From Sphingobacterium faecale (GTDB lineage: Bacteria; Bacteroidota; Bacteroidia; Sphingobacteriales; Sphingobacteriaceae): DNA of 64,000 nucleotides. The translations under genes were made by a program, and so were the position numbers. Under the pieces are notes generated by a model, which saw nothing but the letters and a program-made list of their open reading frames with translations, was not told where the DNA came from and did no database searches. Positions 18,472 to 26,203 of this stretch are shown piece by piece (position 1 is the first letter of the stretch; every line of letters starts with the position of its first letter). The stretch lies in NCBI RefSeq assembly GCF_016746095.1, contig NZ_JAERTY010000010.1, positions 62,001 through 126,000 on the forward strand. The letters are read 5' to 3'.

Positions 18472-19435
18472 TTAGATAATTAACATTCAATACAAAAAAA
18501 GAACCAATAATAGCCGGCAGAATCAAATTAACAAACCATATACAGGAGACAATAGCCATGACAGCTATCTCCTGTGCGGTCACATAACTATATAGATTGC
18601 TAGCGACAAAGCTACGTACACTAAAGTCAAATATATCCAATGAAGGTACGGCAGCTTGCACAAAGAAAAGAATAAAAATCATTAATATCATAGATATCAA
18701 CGGTATTTCAGGCAAAATAACCACCATCAATATCACATATTGTGATGTAAAAATCACAAACCTAGCCAAAGAAAGAAGAAGGACATGGAGAAGTTCCCTG
18801 GAACGTACATCTTTTAAAACCGCAAAAAAAGGTTTCGCTTTACTTAGCCAACTCAATTTTCCAACAAGATGATCTATCCAATGGACATTAAAATATAACA
18901 ATAAAAACGCGAAGGCATAGATTATGGCAATCATCCAAATGGCTAAAACAACCGAAGTAGGCGCGTCTATAAACACGGTAACAAACCAAGCGATACTTAG
19001 TGCACCAAAAAAACTAGTTAATACCAGTTGAGCAAACAGCCCTACTCCCATCAATACAGCTCCTCTCGCTCGATTCCTTGGTTGTAGAAGCAGTACACGT
19101 CCCCCATACTCTCCGATTCTATTGGGCGTGAATATGGCCCAAGTCAAACCGCAGAAAACAGATTGTATAGCTTTCCAATAGCTCAGAGACTCTAGACTTC
19201 GACTTAAATATTTCCATTTGACGACCTCCAAAAACCAATTACACAACATTAAAACGACAACAACACTCAGCGTCACATACATTGTTGATGATGGAATGCT
19301 CTTCATTAATGAAGTAAATGCCACCAGATTTTGCTGATTATTGACTTTGGTTATTATAAACCAAACCGCCAACCCTACAATACCGAACTTAATGCCGTAA
19401 TTAAGATATTTTTTCTGTGTCTTTGTCAATTCCAA
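18455..19435 (-). CDS. Lysylphosphatidylglycerol-synthase-TM / flippase-like membrane protein
   Basis: A 326-aa protein with about eight hydrophobic segments and the family blocks WAIFTPNRIGEYGGRVLLL near residue 95-115 and VPSLDIFDFSVRSFVASNL near 265-285, the latter being a variant of the SIGGGVGLRE block. The start is TTG at 19435 because no ATG is available near the N-terminus and a stop lies just upstream in frame. It is the first gene of a pair with the GT2 gene and belongs to the same superfamily as the gene at 12061. A lipid-linked substrate is likely but not shown. Confidence 0.72.
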   Translation of the reverse strand: MELTKTQKKYLNYGIKFGIVGLAVWFIITKVNNQQNLVAFTSLMKSIPSSTMYVTLSVVVVLMLCNWFLEVVKWKYLSRSLESLSYWKAIQSVFCGLTWAIFTPNRIGEYGGRVLLLQPRNRARGAVLMGVGLFAQLVLTSFFGALSIAWFVTVFIDAPTSVVLAIWMIAIIYAFAFLLLYFNVHWIDHLVGKLSWLSKAKPFFAVLKDVRSRELLHVLLLSLARFVIFTSQYVILMVVILPEIPLISMILMIFILFFVQAAVPSLDIFDFSVRSFVASNLYSYVTAQEIAVMAIVSCIWFVNLILPAIIGSFFVLNVNYLSDSNS

Positions 19436-19577
19436 AATTTTGAAAGCACAATTTTAAGCATATTTTTTCAGTACCCCTAGTTTAAAGCCAGTTTAAAATT
19501 TGAAGACAGAATCTAGAAGCCTAATTAAAGATTTACACACTTTATGGGATACTGCATTTAATGGCAGGCATCCCCAA
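19436..19577. other. Spacer between the flippase-like gene and the repeat array
   Basis: About 140 bp of AT-rich DNA that should hold the promoter of the minus-strand flippase-like gene. The last bases grade into degenerate copies of the array half-unit (ccaactccttgc). No other feature is seen. Confidence 0.4.
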
Positions 19578-20181
19578 TCCAACTCCTTGCAAATCCAAAC
19601 TACATGTAAATCCAAATTACATGCATGTAAAAGTAAACCAACTACATGTAAACCCAAATTACATGCATGTAAAAGCAAACCAACTACATGTAAATCCAAA
19701 TTACATGCATGTAAAAGCAAACCAACTACATGTAAACCCAAATTACATGCATGTAAAAGCAAATCAACTCCTTGTAAATCCAAATTACATGCATGTAAAA
19801 GCAAACCAACTACATGTAAATCCAAATTACATGCATGTAAAAGCAAATCAACTCCTTGTAAATCCAAATTACATGCATGTAAAAGCAAACCAACTACATG
19901 TAAATCCAAATTACATGCATGTAAAAGCAAACCAACTACATGTAAACCCAAATTACATGCATGTAAAAGTAAACCAACTACATGTAAACCCAAATTACAT
20001 GCATGTAAAAGCAAATCAACTCCTTGTAAATCCAAATTACATGCATGTAAAAGCAAATCAACTCCTTGTAAATCCAAATTACATGCATGTAAAAGCAAAC
20101 CAACTACATGTAAATCCAAATTACATGCATGTAAAAGCAAATCAACTCCTTGTAAATCCAAATTACATGCATGTAAAAGCA
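19578..20181. repeat. Tandem array of 42-bp units, each with a perfect 14-bp palindrome
   Basis: Fourteen units repeat with an exact period of 42 bp. The core AAATTACATGCATGTAAAAG begins at 19614 and recurs every 42 bp to 20160. Inside it TTACATGCATGTAA is a perfect palindrome (19617-19630 to 20163-20176), unchanged in all 14 copies. The other 21 bp vary among three versions, differing at ccaactacatgtaaaccc, ccaactacatgtaaatcc and tcaactccttgtaaatcc; there are 4, 4 and 5 of these. Two further positions (copies 1 and 9) carry a C-to-T after the core. Each unit is two related 21-bp halves sharing CATGTAAA. The left edge is degenerate. The array stops 14 bp before the -7 box of ruvC. Confidence 0.97.
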
Positions 20182-20194
20182 ACAAATAATTACT

Positions 20195-20202
20195 TAGTTT
20201 TG
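20195..20202 (+). promoter_or_regulatory. -7 box of ruvC
   Basis: TAGTTTTG matches TAnnTTTG and lies 5 bp before the ruvC ATG at 20207, giving an almost leaderless transcript. No -33 TTTG is present; the last array unit (palindrome 20163-20176) lies where a -33 region would begin. Confidence 0.45.
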
Positions 20203-20206
20203 TACC

Positions 20207-20770
20207 ATGCAAAAGGAGAAGGCTAAAGAAAGGATCATTTTAGGAATTGACCCAGGCACCATTGTTTTAGGATATGGTGTCATAAAAGAAGTGGGCAAAA
20301 AAATGACTTTGGAGACATTGGGCGTTGTAAAAATGGGACATCTGGACGACCATGGGCTCAAACTACAACGTATATTCAAAAAAACCTTAGCCCTAATTGA
20401 AGAATACAAACCCGATTGCGTCGCTTTGGAAGCACCATTTTACGGCAAAAACATTCAGGTCATGTTAAAATTGGGTCGGGCACAAGGAGTAGCCATGGCT
20501 GCGGCTTTAAGCCAAGATATTCCTATTTTTGAATATGCTCCACGGAAGATCAAACAGTCGGTAACCGGCAATGGAAATGCCAGTAAAGAACAGGTGGCGG
20601 CGATGCTCCAAAGCTTGTTGGGTTTTAAAGAAACTCCGGAGTTTCTAGATGCTACAGACGGTCTGGCCGTGGCAGTCTGCCACGCTTTTCAACAGAATAC
20701 GACCACAGGCGGGAAAAGCTACTCCAACTGGTCGGCCTTCATCAAAGACAATCAAGACCGGATCCGCTAG
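20207..20770 (+). CDS. ruvC: Holliday junction resolvase RuvC
   Basis: An 187-aa endonuclease that cleaves four-way junctions with RuvAB during recombinational repair. Motifs are IILGIDPGTIVLGYG (catalytic Asp15), ALEAPFYGKN (catalytic Glu near residue 74), LKLGRAQGVAMAAA, and DATDGLAVAVCHAF (C-terminal catalytic Asp pair near 148). Length is normal. It is preceded directly by the 42-bp palindrome array and converges on the next gene with a 4-bp overlap; ruvA and ruvB are not nearby. Confidence 0.96.
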   Translation: MQKEKAKERIILGIDPGTIVLGYGVIKEVGKKMTLETLGVVKMGHLDDHGLKLQRIFKKTLALIEEYKPDCVALEAPFYGKNIQVMLKLGRAQGVAMAAALSQDIPIFEYAPRKIKQSVTGNGNASKEQVAAMLQSLLGFKETPEFLDATDGLAVAVCHAFQQNTTTGGKSYSNWSAFIKDNQDRIR

Positions 20771-21810
20771 AGCTGCACCTGTCTGATCACGTTTTTAACA
20801 TTTAGCTCCACAATATCTGTCATACTTTTACATCGATAATAATTGTCATTATTATAATATCCCCCATAGCCTTCTCGAAGCTGCATGATATTTTCAGCAG
20901 TTGACAATTGTTGCGTTTGAGAAGCATCTCTCAGATCTTTTATACGATGACGTTCGCTCCGTACACGGTGTACAATAGAAGATCGCTCTTCCTGTTGGTA
21001 TTGCAAGACTGTTCTATCATTCAAGTGTTCCATACAAAGTTTCACATAGGGAAAATTCTCCTTAAAAAACTGAGGCATATACACTTTCGGATTACCTTCA
21101 TAAAACTGTTGGTCAAAATCGATAGCACGAATTCTAAACTGAAAATCATCAAAGTCCGGTGTGATTTGCATCACAAAGTTGTAAGCCCGCATATCCCCTA
21201 GCAAAGATATGATACACCGTTCGTTAAACTTAACAAACTCTTTAGCAATTCTTGTCTGGTTATAATCAGGGTTTTCGATTCGCCCTTTACTAAAAACATC
21301 GCCGGGAATGCCAACAATATGCTCTTCTACCAAGGTATCTCGATCGTATACATAGTTCACTTGATTCGGAGAGAGAATCTCTTCTAATTCGAGTCCATAA
21401 ATACGAGAGGCGTCCGCTTGTTTAATATAAAAATAATCGTAGACATCATTCAAACGATTTACGATCCGAATCCGAAACGGCTTGGTATTACCAAACGCAC
21501 AATATTCAATCCTATCTATGATCTTATGCTGCACAATCCTTGTATTTCCCGATGCCTTGAGAACGGCATATACAACCTTGAGCCCCTCATATAATTGATC
21601 CTGTAAATGTGGAGGGTATAAGGGAGTTTCCCAAAACGTATCATTACCATATTTGTCCATTACGGGCACCGTTTCTTGAAAATGCAGTAAATCGTAATAA
21701 GATATAGGTAACTTGGCTTCGCGTTGATACATTTTGAGGTATTTCAATAAACCAGCTCCAACAGAAAATATGGGCTTCTTCCTTGAAATTTTGACATCAT
21801 CAATATCCAT
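20767..21810 (-). CDS. Conserved protein of unknown function, possibly kinase-like
   Basis: A 347-aa soluble protein without signal peptide. I do not recognise a named family. In the middle (about 200-240) it has LLGDMRAYNFVMQI followed 15-20 residues later by FRIRAIDFDQQFYEG, which resembles the catalytic loop (xxxDxxxxN) and metal-binding DFG/DFD loop of protein-kinase-like folds. An upstream EEHIVGIPGDVF could hold further fold elements. The C-terminal 90 residues are rich in charged and aromatic residues (GGYYNNDNYYR). The kinase idea is inference from two short motifs only. It converges on ruvC by 4 bp and is monocistronic. Confidence 0.6.
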   Translation of the reverse strand: MDIDDVKISRKKPIFSVGAGLLKYLKMYQREAKLPISYYDLLHFQETVPVMDKYGNDTFWETPLYPPHLQDQLYEGLKVVYAVLKASGNTRIVQHKIIDRIEYCAFGNTKPFRIRIVNRLNDVYDYFYIKQADASRIYGLELEEILSPNQVNYVYDRDTLVEEHIVGIPGDVFSKGRIENPDYNQTRIAKEFVKFNERCIISLLGDMRAYNFVMQITPDFDDFQFRIRAIDFDQQFYEGNPKVYMPQFFKENFPYVKLCMEHLNDRTVLQYQQEERSSIVHRVRSERHRIKDLRDASQTQQLSTAENIMQLREGYGGYYNNDNYYRCKSMTDIVELNVKNVIRQVQL

Positions 21811-22085
21811 AATCTGCTACTTAATTCTTTAATTTTTATAAAGATAAAGAAAAGCAACAGTCTATAAAAACAGAGGTATTATTAAAATATCACAAAATAC
21901 AATTCATTTTTTTCAAAAAATAAAAATACAATATGATTTTTTGTTATTAATTTTGAAAAATATTAAACAACAATTAAGATCACCTTTTCAATCTACAATC
22001 CATTAAAACATGGTTTGCGATCAGGGAGGACATTTAATATTAAAAAAGACAAACACAATAAAGAAACAGTATAATTTTAGGTTCT
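21811..22085. other. Intergenic region between divergent unknown and Lrp-type genes
   Basis: A 275-bp AT-rich spacer holding two divergent promoters. I see no clear -33/-7 pair, repeat or RNA gene in it. Confidence 0.4.
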
Positions 22086-22556
22086 ATGGAAAAAAACTAT
22101 TCAAATTACGATTTAGATAATCTTGACGTCCAGATTTTATCCATTTTAATGGAAGACGCATCCATTCCATATACAGAAATAGCAAAGAAATTAATTGTCT
22201 CTGGGGGAACTATACATGTACGTATGAAAAAAATGGAAGAACTCGGTATCATACATGGTTCCAATCTTATCATTAACCCGCAGAAAGTTGGCTTTGATAT
22301 CACCGCATTTCTTGGTATATATCTAGAAAAGGGATCTCAATATGCTGATGCTGTAGAGCAACTGAGGCAAGTAAAAGAAGTCGTTGAACTGCATTACTGT
22401 ACCGGTCAATACAGTATGTTTGCCAAAATCATATGTAAAGACACCGCACACTTACGTAAAGTTCTAAATGAAGATATCCAGGGCTTAAAAGGAATTCAAC
22501 GTACGGAAACCATTATCTCGTTAGAAGAGAGTATAAAAAGACAAATCACATTGTAA
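22086..22556 (+). CDS. Lrp/AsnC family transcriptional regulator
   Basis: A 156-aa regulator. The N-terminal HTH is LDNLDVQILSILMEDASIPYTEIAKKL and ...GGTIHVRMKKMEELGII (split), followed by a RAM (amino-acid-binding) domain: VGFDITAFLGIYLEKGSQYADAV, LHYCTGQYSMFAKIICKD, and a GIQRTETIISLEE ending. It binds DNA as an oligomer, usually with an amino-acid effector. The effector and targets are unknown. A perfect 14-bp-stem hairpin follows its stop. Confidence 0.93.
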   Translation: MEKNYSNYDLDNLDVQILSILMEDASIPYTEIAKKLIVSGGTIHVRMKKMEELGIIHGSNLIINPQKVGFDITAFLGIYLEKGSQYADAVEQLRQVKEVVELHYCTGQYSMFAKIICKDTAHLRKVLNEDIQGLKGIQRTETIISLEESIKRQITL

Positions 22557-22563
22557 TAATGTC

Positions 22564-22597
22564 TTACTTATGGCAGACTGTAATCTGCCATAAGTAA
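22564..22597. other. Perfect hairpin between the Lrp-type gene and mutL
   Basis: TTACTTATGGCAGA (22564-22577) and TCTGCCATAAGTAA (22584-22597) form a perfect 14-bp stem with a 6-nt loop. There is no T-tract on either side, so it is not a standard terminator; it may be an RNA processing or protein-binding site. Confidence 0.7.
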
Positions 22598-22669
22598 ATA
22601 GCATACAACCGTACGCTAAAAGCCACAATGGGTATCACAGGTAAAGGTTTTTTCGTAACTTCGCATCGT

Positions 22670-24544
22670 ATGTCTGATATTATACAATTACTCCCAGATT
22701 CCGTTGCCAATCAGATCGCCGCAGGTGAAGTGGTCCAAAGACCCTCCTCTGCCGTGAAAGAACTTATAGAGAACGCTATAGATGCCGGGGCAGACCGTAT
22801 CAAGTTGATTGTGAAAGACGCTGGCAAGACCTTGATTCAAGTCATAGACAATGGCTGTGGTATGAGTGTTACCGATGCACGTCTATGTTTTGAACGCCAT
22901 GCCACTAGCAAGATTAGAAAAGCAGCAGATTTATTTGCCATCCGCACTATGGGATTCCGTGGAGAAGCCATGGCCTCTATTGCTGCAATAGCGCACGTAG
23001 AGCTCAAGAGCAAGCGTGTAGAAGATGAATTAGGCACTATTATAGAGATAGAGGGTTCCAAAGTAATTGACCAACACCCAGAAGCATTACCGGCTGGCAC
23101 AAGTATAGCCGTAAAGAATCTATTCTACAATATTCCGGCCAGACGCAACTTTTTAAAGAGCAATTCAGTTGAAATGCGTCATATTATTGACGAATTTCAA
23201 CGCATCTCGTTAGCTCATCCTGATATTTTTTTCAGTTTGCACAGCGATAATAACGAATTGTTTCATCTATCACCTGGAAGTTTAAAACAACGGATAGTTC
23301 ACCTTTTCGGGAATAATTATAATCAAAAACTAGTACCTGTCGAAGAGGAAACCAGTATCATCAATATTGAAGGTTTTATTGGCAAACCTGAATATGCAAA
23401 AAAAACCAGAGGGGAACAGTTTTTCTTCGTCAACAAGCGATTCGTCAAAGACCCCTATTTAAATCATGCGATCATGAACGCATATGAAGAGGTTTTATCG
23501 GCAGACAGTTTTCCTTTATATGTGTTATTTATAGAAATTGATCCTGCAAAAATAGACATCAATGTCCATCCAACGAAGACAGAGATTAAATACGAAGATG
23601 AAAAAGCAATATACGCTATTTTAAGATCCGCAGTTAAAAGATCATTAGGACGGTATAATATTACGCCTTCTTTAGACTTCAACCAAGAGACGAGCTTCAG
23701 TAATCTGATCTCAACCAAGCCCTTGGATGAGATACAAGCGCCTACAATTTCTTTCAATCCAAATTTCAACCCTTTTGAAGAGGGAAGCGATATTCCTACA
23801 TCCTCAAAAGTTTCCAGAGCAGAAAGTTATTCGAAAGGTCTAGAAAAGAAGATAGGTATCCCTCAAAATTGGGATACATTGTATCAGATTACAGAACAAG
23901 AAGAGCGTACTCAACTATCGCTTCATCCAGAGGAAGTAGAAACAGACGACATCTTTCAACCCAAGAGCGAGAACAAGAAACATTTCTTTCAAATTCATAA
24001 CAGATATATCATCTCTCAGATACATTCTGGCTTCATGCTCATTGATCAACAGGCAGCACATGAACGTATTTTATTTGAACAGTACAAGGAACACCTAGAA
24101 AACAATAAAGGATCCAGTCAACAAAGTCTATTCCCAAGTACACTGGAGCTATCCGCGTCAGATTTCGCCCTGATGGGGGAACTCCTTCCTGAACTACAGA
24201 CTTTAGGGTTTCAACTTCGTCCTTTCGGAAAAACTACTTATATTGTAGATGGAATTCCTGCTGATCTCGGGACGAATATTAATGAAGCAAAAGTAGTCGA
24301 CCAACTGTTAGAAGACTACAAACATAATGCTTCAGACCTCACGCTTACCAAAAGGGAAAATTTGGCCAGGAGTTTAGCTAAAAATGCAGCGATTAAACCG
24401 GGGACAGCCTTGGACAATGAATCCATATCGGACTTAATTGATGCATTATTTGCCTGTGAAAGCCCTAATATTTCGATACATGGCAAGCCGACAATCATCA
24501 CCATCACGTTACAGGAACTGATGGAAAAATTTAATAAAAACTAG
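22670..24544 (+). CDS. mutL: DNA mismatch repair protein MutL
   Basis: A 624-aa protein from the ATG at 22670 (MSDIIQLLPDSVANQIAAGE), the normal MutL start; a -7-like TAACTTCG lies just upstream at 22656-22663. The N-terminal GHKL ATPase has ENAIDAGADRI, DNGCGM, RHATSKI and TMGFRGEA. A variable linker (about 340-440) leads to the C-terminal dimerisation/endonuclease domain. The endonuclease motif DQHA(x2)E(x4)E reads DQQAAHERILFE, with Gln in place of His, and the terminal metal-site block is IHGKPT. It couples MutS mismatch recognition to strand incision. It heads a run of co-directional genes with two rhomboid-like genes. Confidence 0.96.
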   Translation: MSDIIQLLPDSVANQIAAGEVVQRPSSAVKELIENAIDAGADRIKLIVKDAGKTLIQVIDNGCGMSVTDARLCFERHATSKIRKAADLFAIRTMGFRGEAMASIAAIAHVELKSKRVEDELGTIIEIEGSKVIDQHPEALPAGTSIAVKNLFYNIPARRNFLKSNSVEMRHIIDEFQRISLAHPDIFFSLHSDNNELFHLSPGSLKQRIVHLFGNNYNQKLVPVEEETSIINIEGFIGKPEYAKKTRGEQFFFVNKRFVKDPYLNHAIMNAYEEVLSADSFPLYVLFIEIDPAKIDINVHPTKTEIKYEDEKAIYAILRSAVKRSLGRYNITPSLDFNQETSFSNLISTKPLDEIQAPTISFNPNFNPFEEGSDIPTSSKVSRAESYSKGLEKKIGIPQNWDTLYQITEQEERTQLSLHPEEVETDDIFQPKSENKKHFFQIHNRYIISQIHSGFMLIDQQAAHERILFEQYKEHLENNKGSSQQSLFPSTLELSASDFALMGELLPELQTLGFQLRPFGKTTYIVDGIPADLGTNINEAKVVDQLLEDYKHNASDLTLTKRENLARSLAKNAAIKPGTALDNESISDLIDALFACESPNISIHGKPTIITITLQELMEKFNKN

Positions 24545-24554
24545 AAGAGTATAC

Positions 24555-25274
24555 ATGAACAATATATTTAGCAATCTTTCACCTGTCGTTAAAAACCTAC
24601 TGATCATAAATATTATATGTTTCATTGGTGCTGTTATTTTCGAGCCAGCGGGCAGATGGTTTGGAGTATATTATCCGGATTCACCATTTTTCAAGATATG
24701 GCAGCCTATTACCTATATGTTTATGCATAGTACGAGTTCCATAGGTCACATATTTTTCAACATGTTTGCCCTTGTTATGTTCGGACCGATTATTGAGCGT
24801 ATGTTTGGTTCTAAACGGTTTTTAAACTATTACCTCATCTGTGCTCTTGGAGCACTAGTTTTACAATATGGAGTGCAAGCCATAGAAGTAAAGCAGATAA
24901 CAGGTAGTATTCGAGCAAGTACTTTTCTAAACTTTGATTTTGCACAGGATCGTGTCTCCACATCTTTACAACTTTCAAAGGAACAATTTAACACGCTAAT
25001 ATCAATATACGGAACGCCTATGGTAGGTGCATCTGGTGCAATATTTGGTTTATTGCTAGCCTTTGCTTATCTGTTTCCAAACATGCCTTTATATTTCATG
25101 TTTATCCCTGTCCCCATCAAAGCAAAGTATTTTGTGGGTGCCTATATTTTGATTGAAGTGTACCTAGGCTTTAACAATTCAGGATCTTCAATTGCGCATC
25201 TGGCCCATGTAGGCGGAGCTTTATTTGGGTACCTTTTGATAAAAACCTGGAAAATAAAAAAAGGGTACCATTAG
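24555..25274 (+). CDS. Rhomboid family intramembrane serine protease
   Basis: A 239-aa protein with six membrane segments. The active site is seen: HSTSSIGHIFFNMFAL in TM2, the catalytic Ser in VGASGAIFGLL near residue 160, and the catalytic His in IAHLAHVGGALFGYLL near 217. It cleaves membrane-protein substrates within the bilayer; the substrate is unknown. It starts 10 bp after mutL and is followed by a second, motif-less rhomboid-like gene. Confidence 0.93.
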   Translation: MNNIFSNLSPVVKNLLIINIICFIGAVIFEPAGRWFGVYYPDSPFFKIWQPITYMFMHSTSSIGHIFFNMFALVMFGPIIERMFGSKRFLNYYLICALGALVLQYGVQAIEVKQITGSIRASTFLNFDFAQDRVSTSLQLSKEQFNTLISIYGTPMVGASGAIFGLLLAFAYLFPNMPLYFMFIPVPIKAKYFVGAYILIEVYLGFNNSGSSIAHLAHVGGALFGYLLIKTWKIKKGYH

Positions 25275-25324
25275 TGTGTACAACTAAAGATTAAAGCATA
25301 TAAAATATTTAATCTAGAAATGAC

Positions 25325-26203
25325 ATGAGGGAAAATGTCTTAAAATCGTTTGTTAGGGATACCTATAAAAATACATCTTCTATTCCGTACATCATTACAG
25401 GACAGGTCCTCATGTTTGTATTGATACACGTTTTTGAACTCTTATCCTTTGATGAGATTATAGCCGTTGATCTATTCCAATGGACTTACCAGCATCTCAG
25501 TCTATCGAATTCGATCAAGGTATTTATTCAACAGCCTTGGTCTTTATTTACACACCCATTTATCTATAAAGGGATATTCAACCTCCTTTTTGATTGTCTC
25601 TGGCTGTATTGGATCGGTAATATATTTTTAAATTTCCTGAACAACAGACAGCTATTGACTGTGTTTCTAGGGGGATTGTTTATCGGCGGATTACTATACA
25701 TAGCAATCGGTTCTTTCCCATACTTTTCCAATCCGACAAGATACTGGAATACAACCACATTCGGATTAGCAGCATTAATGAGTAGCGTAATGACACTTGT
25801 TCCAAACTTAGAAATCAGAATGTTCTTTTTTGGAAATATCCGGCTAAAAACAATCGCTATTATTTATATAGGTCTACAATTTATATTTCTAATCATAGAA
25901 ATTCCTGCTGCAGGTGTTGCTTATCTTCCTATAGCTTGCTTAGGTGGGTGCTTTATATGGCAACTTCAAAACGGAAACGATTGGAGCGGGCTTTTCAAAA
26001 AAAATAGACGAGCTAAACATCTGCGGGTTGTAGAAGGAAAGAGTATTCATGACCTTATCAATACAAAACGAAAGCACCCTACGGATCTACCTAACCAAGA
26101 TCTCGTGGATCAAATATTGGACAAAATTTCGGCAAGTGGTTATGAAAGTCTAAATTCGCACGAGAAGGAAGTTCTATTCAAGGCGAGTAAGCAGGATGAG
26201 TAA
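25325..26203 (+). CDS. Rhomboid-like membrane protein with C-terminal DUF6576-type tail, probably inactive
   Basis: A 292-aa protein with six hydrophobic segments in the rhomboid layout. The segment that should carry GxSG reads NTTTFGLAALMSSVMTL, and no HxxHxGG block is present, so protease activity is unlikely. The C-terminal 70 residues form a soluble tail ending LVDQILDKISASGYESLNSH and EKEVLFKAS, the conserved DUF6576-type block found on many Bacteroidota rhomboid-like proteins. It follows the active rhomboid by 50 bp and overlaps the EEP gene start (TAATG). A pseudoprotease that regulates its neighbour is possible but not shown. Confidence 0.8.
   Translation: MRENVLKSFVRDTYKNTSSIPYIITGQVLMFVLIHVFELLSFDEIIAVDLFQWTYQHLSLSNSIKVFIQQPWSLFTHPFIYKGIFNLLFDCLWLYWIGNIFLNFLNNRQLLTVFLGGLFIGGLLYIAIGSFPYFSNPTRYWNTTTFGLAALMSSVMTLVPNLEIRMFFFGNIRLKTIAIIYIGLQFIFLIIEIPAAGVAYLPIACLGGCFIWQLQNGNDWSGLFKKNRRAKHLRVVEGKSIHDLINTKRKHPTDLPNQDLVDQILDKISASGYESLNSHEKEVLFKASKQDE

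Noticed and set aside
19578..20181. CRISPR array
   Set aside because: The units repeat at a constant 42 bp and the segments between the palindromes are only three near-identical versions, not unique spacers; no cas genes are present.
19493..20212. 239-aa minus-strand ORF with LLLHACNLDLQGVD-type repeats
   Set aside because: It is the reverse reading of the 42-bp array; most variable positions change the amino acid, and it has no promoter or homology-like part.
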